Origin: Candidatus Azambacteria bacterium
Lineage (GTDB): Bacteria > Patescibacteriota > Minisyncoccia > GWC2-36-17 > JACQAJ01
Direction: 5' to 3'
Length of the DNA: 13,618 nt
NCBI GenBank assembly: GCA_016195045.1
Contig: JACQAJ010000082.1
Span: 1 to 13,618, forward strand
Positions within the stretch are counted from its first letter, which is position 1; the number at the start of each line of letters is the position of its first letter. The notes beneath the pieces were generated by a model. That model had not been told where the DNA came from and did not search any database. It worked only from the letters and a program-made list of their open reading frames with translations. The position numbers were made by a program, and so were the translations under genes. Shown one piece after another: positions 13,469 through 13,618 of this stretch.

Positions 13469-13478
13469 TTAGCCATTT

Positions 13479-13513
13479 AGGCGGGACAAATGTCCCGCCT
13501 TCTTTTTGTTTTG
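13479..13513 (+). terminator. Rho-independent terminator of the plus-strand pair
   Basis: AGGCGGGACA and TGTCCCGCCT form a strong GC-rich stem with a very short loop, followed at once by TCTTTTTGTTTT. It closes the transcript of the two small plus-strand genes. Confidence 0.9.
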
Positions 13514-13618
13514 GTGGGTGCGGAGGGACTCGGCTACAAATAAATTTCCTAACGGAAATTTTTCGCAGCCCGCCCCTCGCGGCACTCGCCTTTCGCCTAC
13601 GGCGAAAACTCGTGCATC
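13512..13618 (-). other. GC-rich tail with tRNA 3'-end-like fragment and hairpins
   Basis: On the minus strand the segment ends CGAGTCCCTC then CGCACCC, A, CCA, exactly what the last part of a tRNA gene looks like (T-loop end, T-stem, acceptor, discriminator, CCA). No matching 5' half is visible. Two hairpins follow: AAATTTCC/GGAAATTT (13542-13561) and TTTCGCC/GGCGAAA (13591-13607). A minus frame is also open from the right edge to TAA at 13469, overlapping the terminator, so the end of a protein gene is a weaker alternative. Confidence 0.4.

Noticed and set aside
13279..13476. Minus frame under the small plus-strand gene
   Set aside because: It is antisense to the plus-strand frame and runs through its hairpin; there is no promoter or ribosome site.
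1..13618. UGA recoding as in Gracilibacteria
   Set aside because: All conserved proteins read through without in-frame TGA, and TGA is used as a stop (13466).

Overview
The window looks like a piece of a Candidate Phyla Radiation (Patescibacteria) chromosome. This is inferred from low G+C, compact minus-strand housekeeping genes with no visible Shine-Dalgarno sequences, a GxxExxY protein, a PaaX/Cas2-like protein, a Rel enzyme that stops just after its TGS domain, and short repeats that sit inside essential genes. The standard genetic code fits: TGG encodes Trp and no in-frame TGA is needed. No finer placement is possible from sequence alone.

Layout, right to left along the minus strand: tRNA-Thr(GGU), rpmG (L33), tRNA-Trp(CCA), murE, a PaaX/Cas2-like gene, murF, an IS200-type transposase remnant, dprA, topA, a short rel/spoT-type gene, a GxxExxY gene, and an adenylate kinase followed by a clear Rho-independent terminator. 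Beyond a promoter with a consensus -35 box come a membrane-anchored hypothetical protein and a large secreted protein cut by the left edge (phospholipase C-like N-terminus, polyglycine linker, start of an InlB-type repeat). The far right carries two small plus-strand genes of unknown function, the first with a perfect Shine-Dalgarno, ending in a strong terminator, then a GC-rich tail containing a tRNA 3'-end-like fragment.

The housekeeping part covers peptidoglycan precursor synthesis (MurE, MurF), DNA uptake or recombination and topology (DprA, TopA), the stringent response (Rel) and nucleotide metabolism (Adk).

The most interesting layer is the repeats. Two single genes look like inserted cassettes. 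The GxxExxY gene lies between inverted ~46-bp repeats, each made of two tandem sub-units. The PaaX/Cas2-like gene lies exactly between two related long palindromes, one abutting its first start codon and the murE stop codon. In addition, heptamer tandem repeats and small palindromes have gone in frame into TopA (twice), MurF (twice) and probably MurE, and further repeats sit at the dprA stop codon, before rel, and between rpmG and tRNA-Thr.
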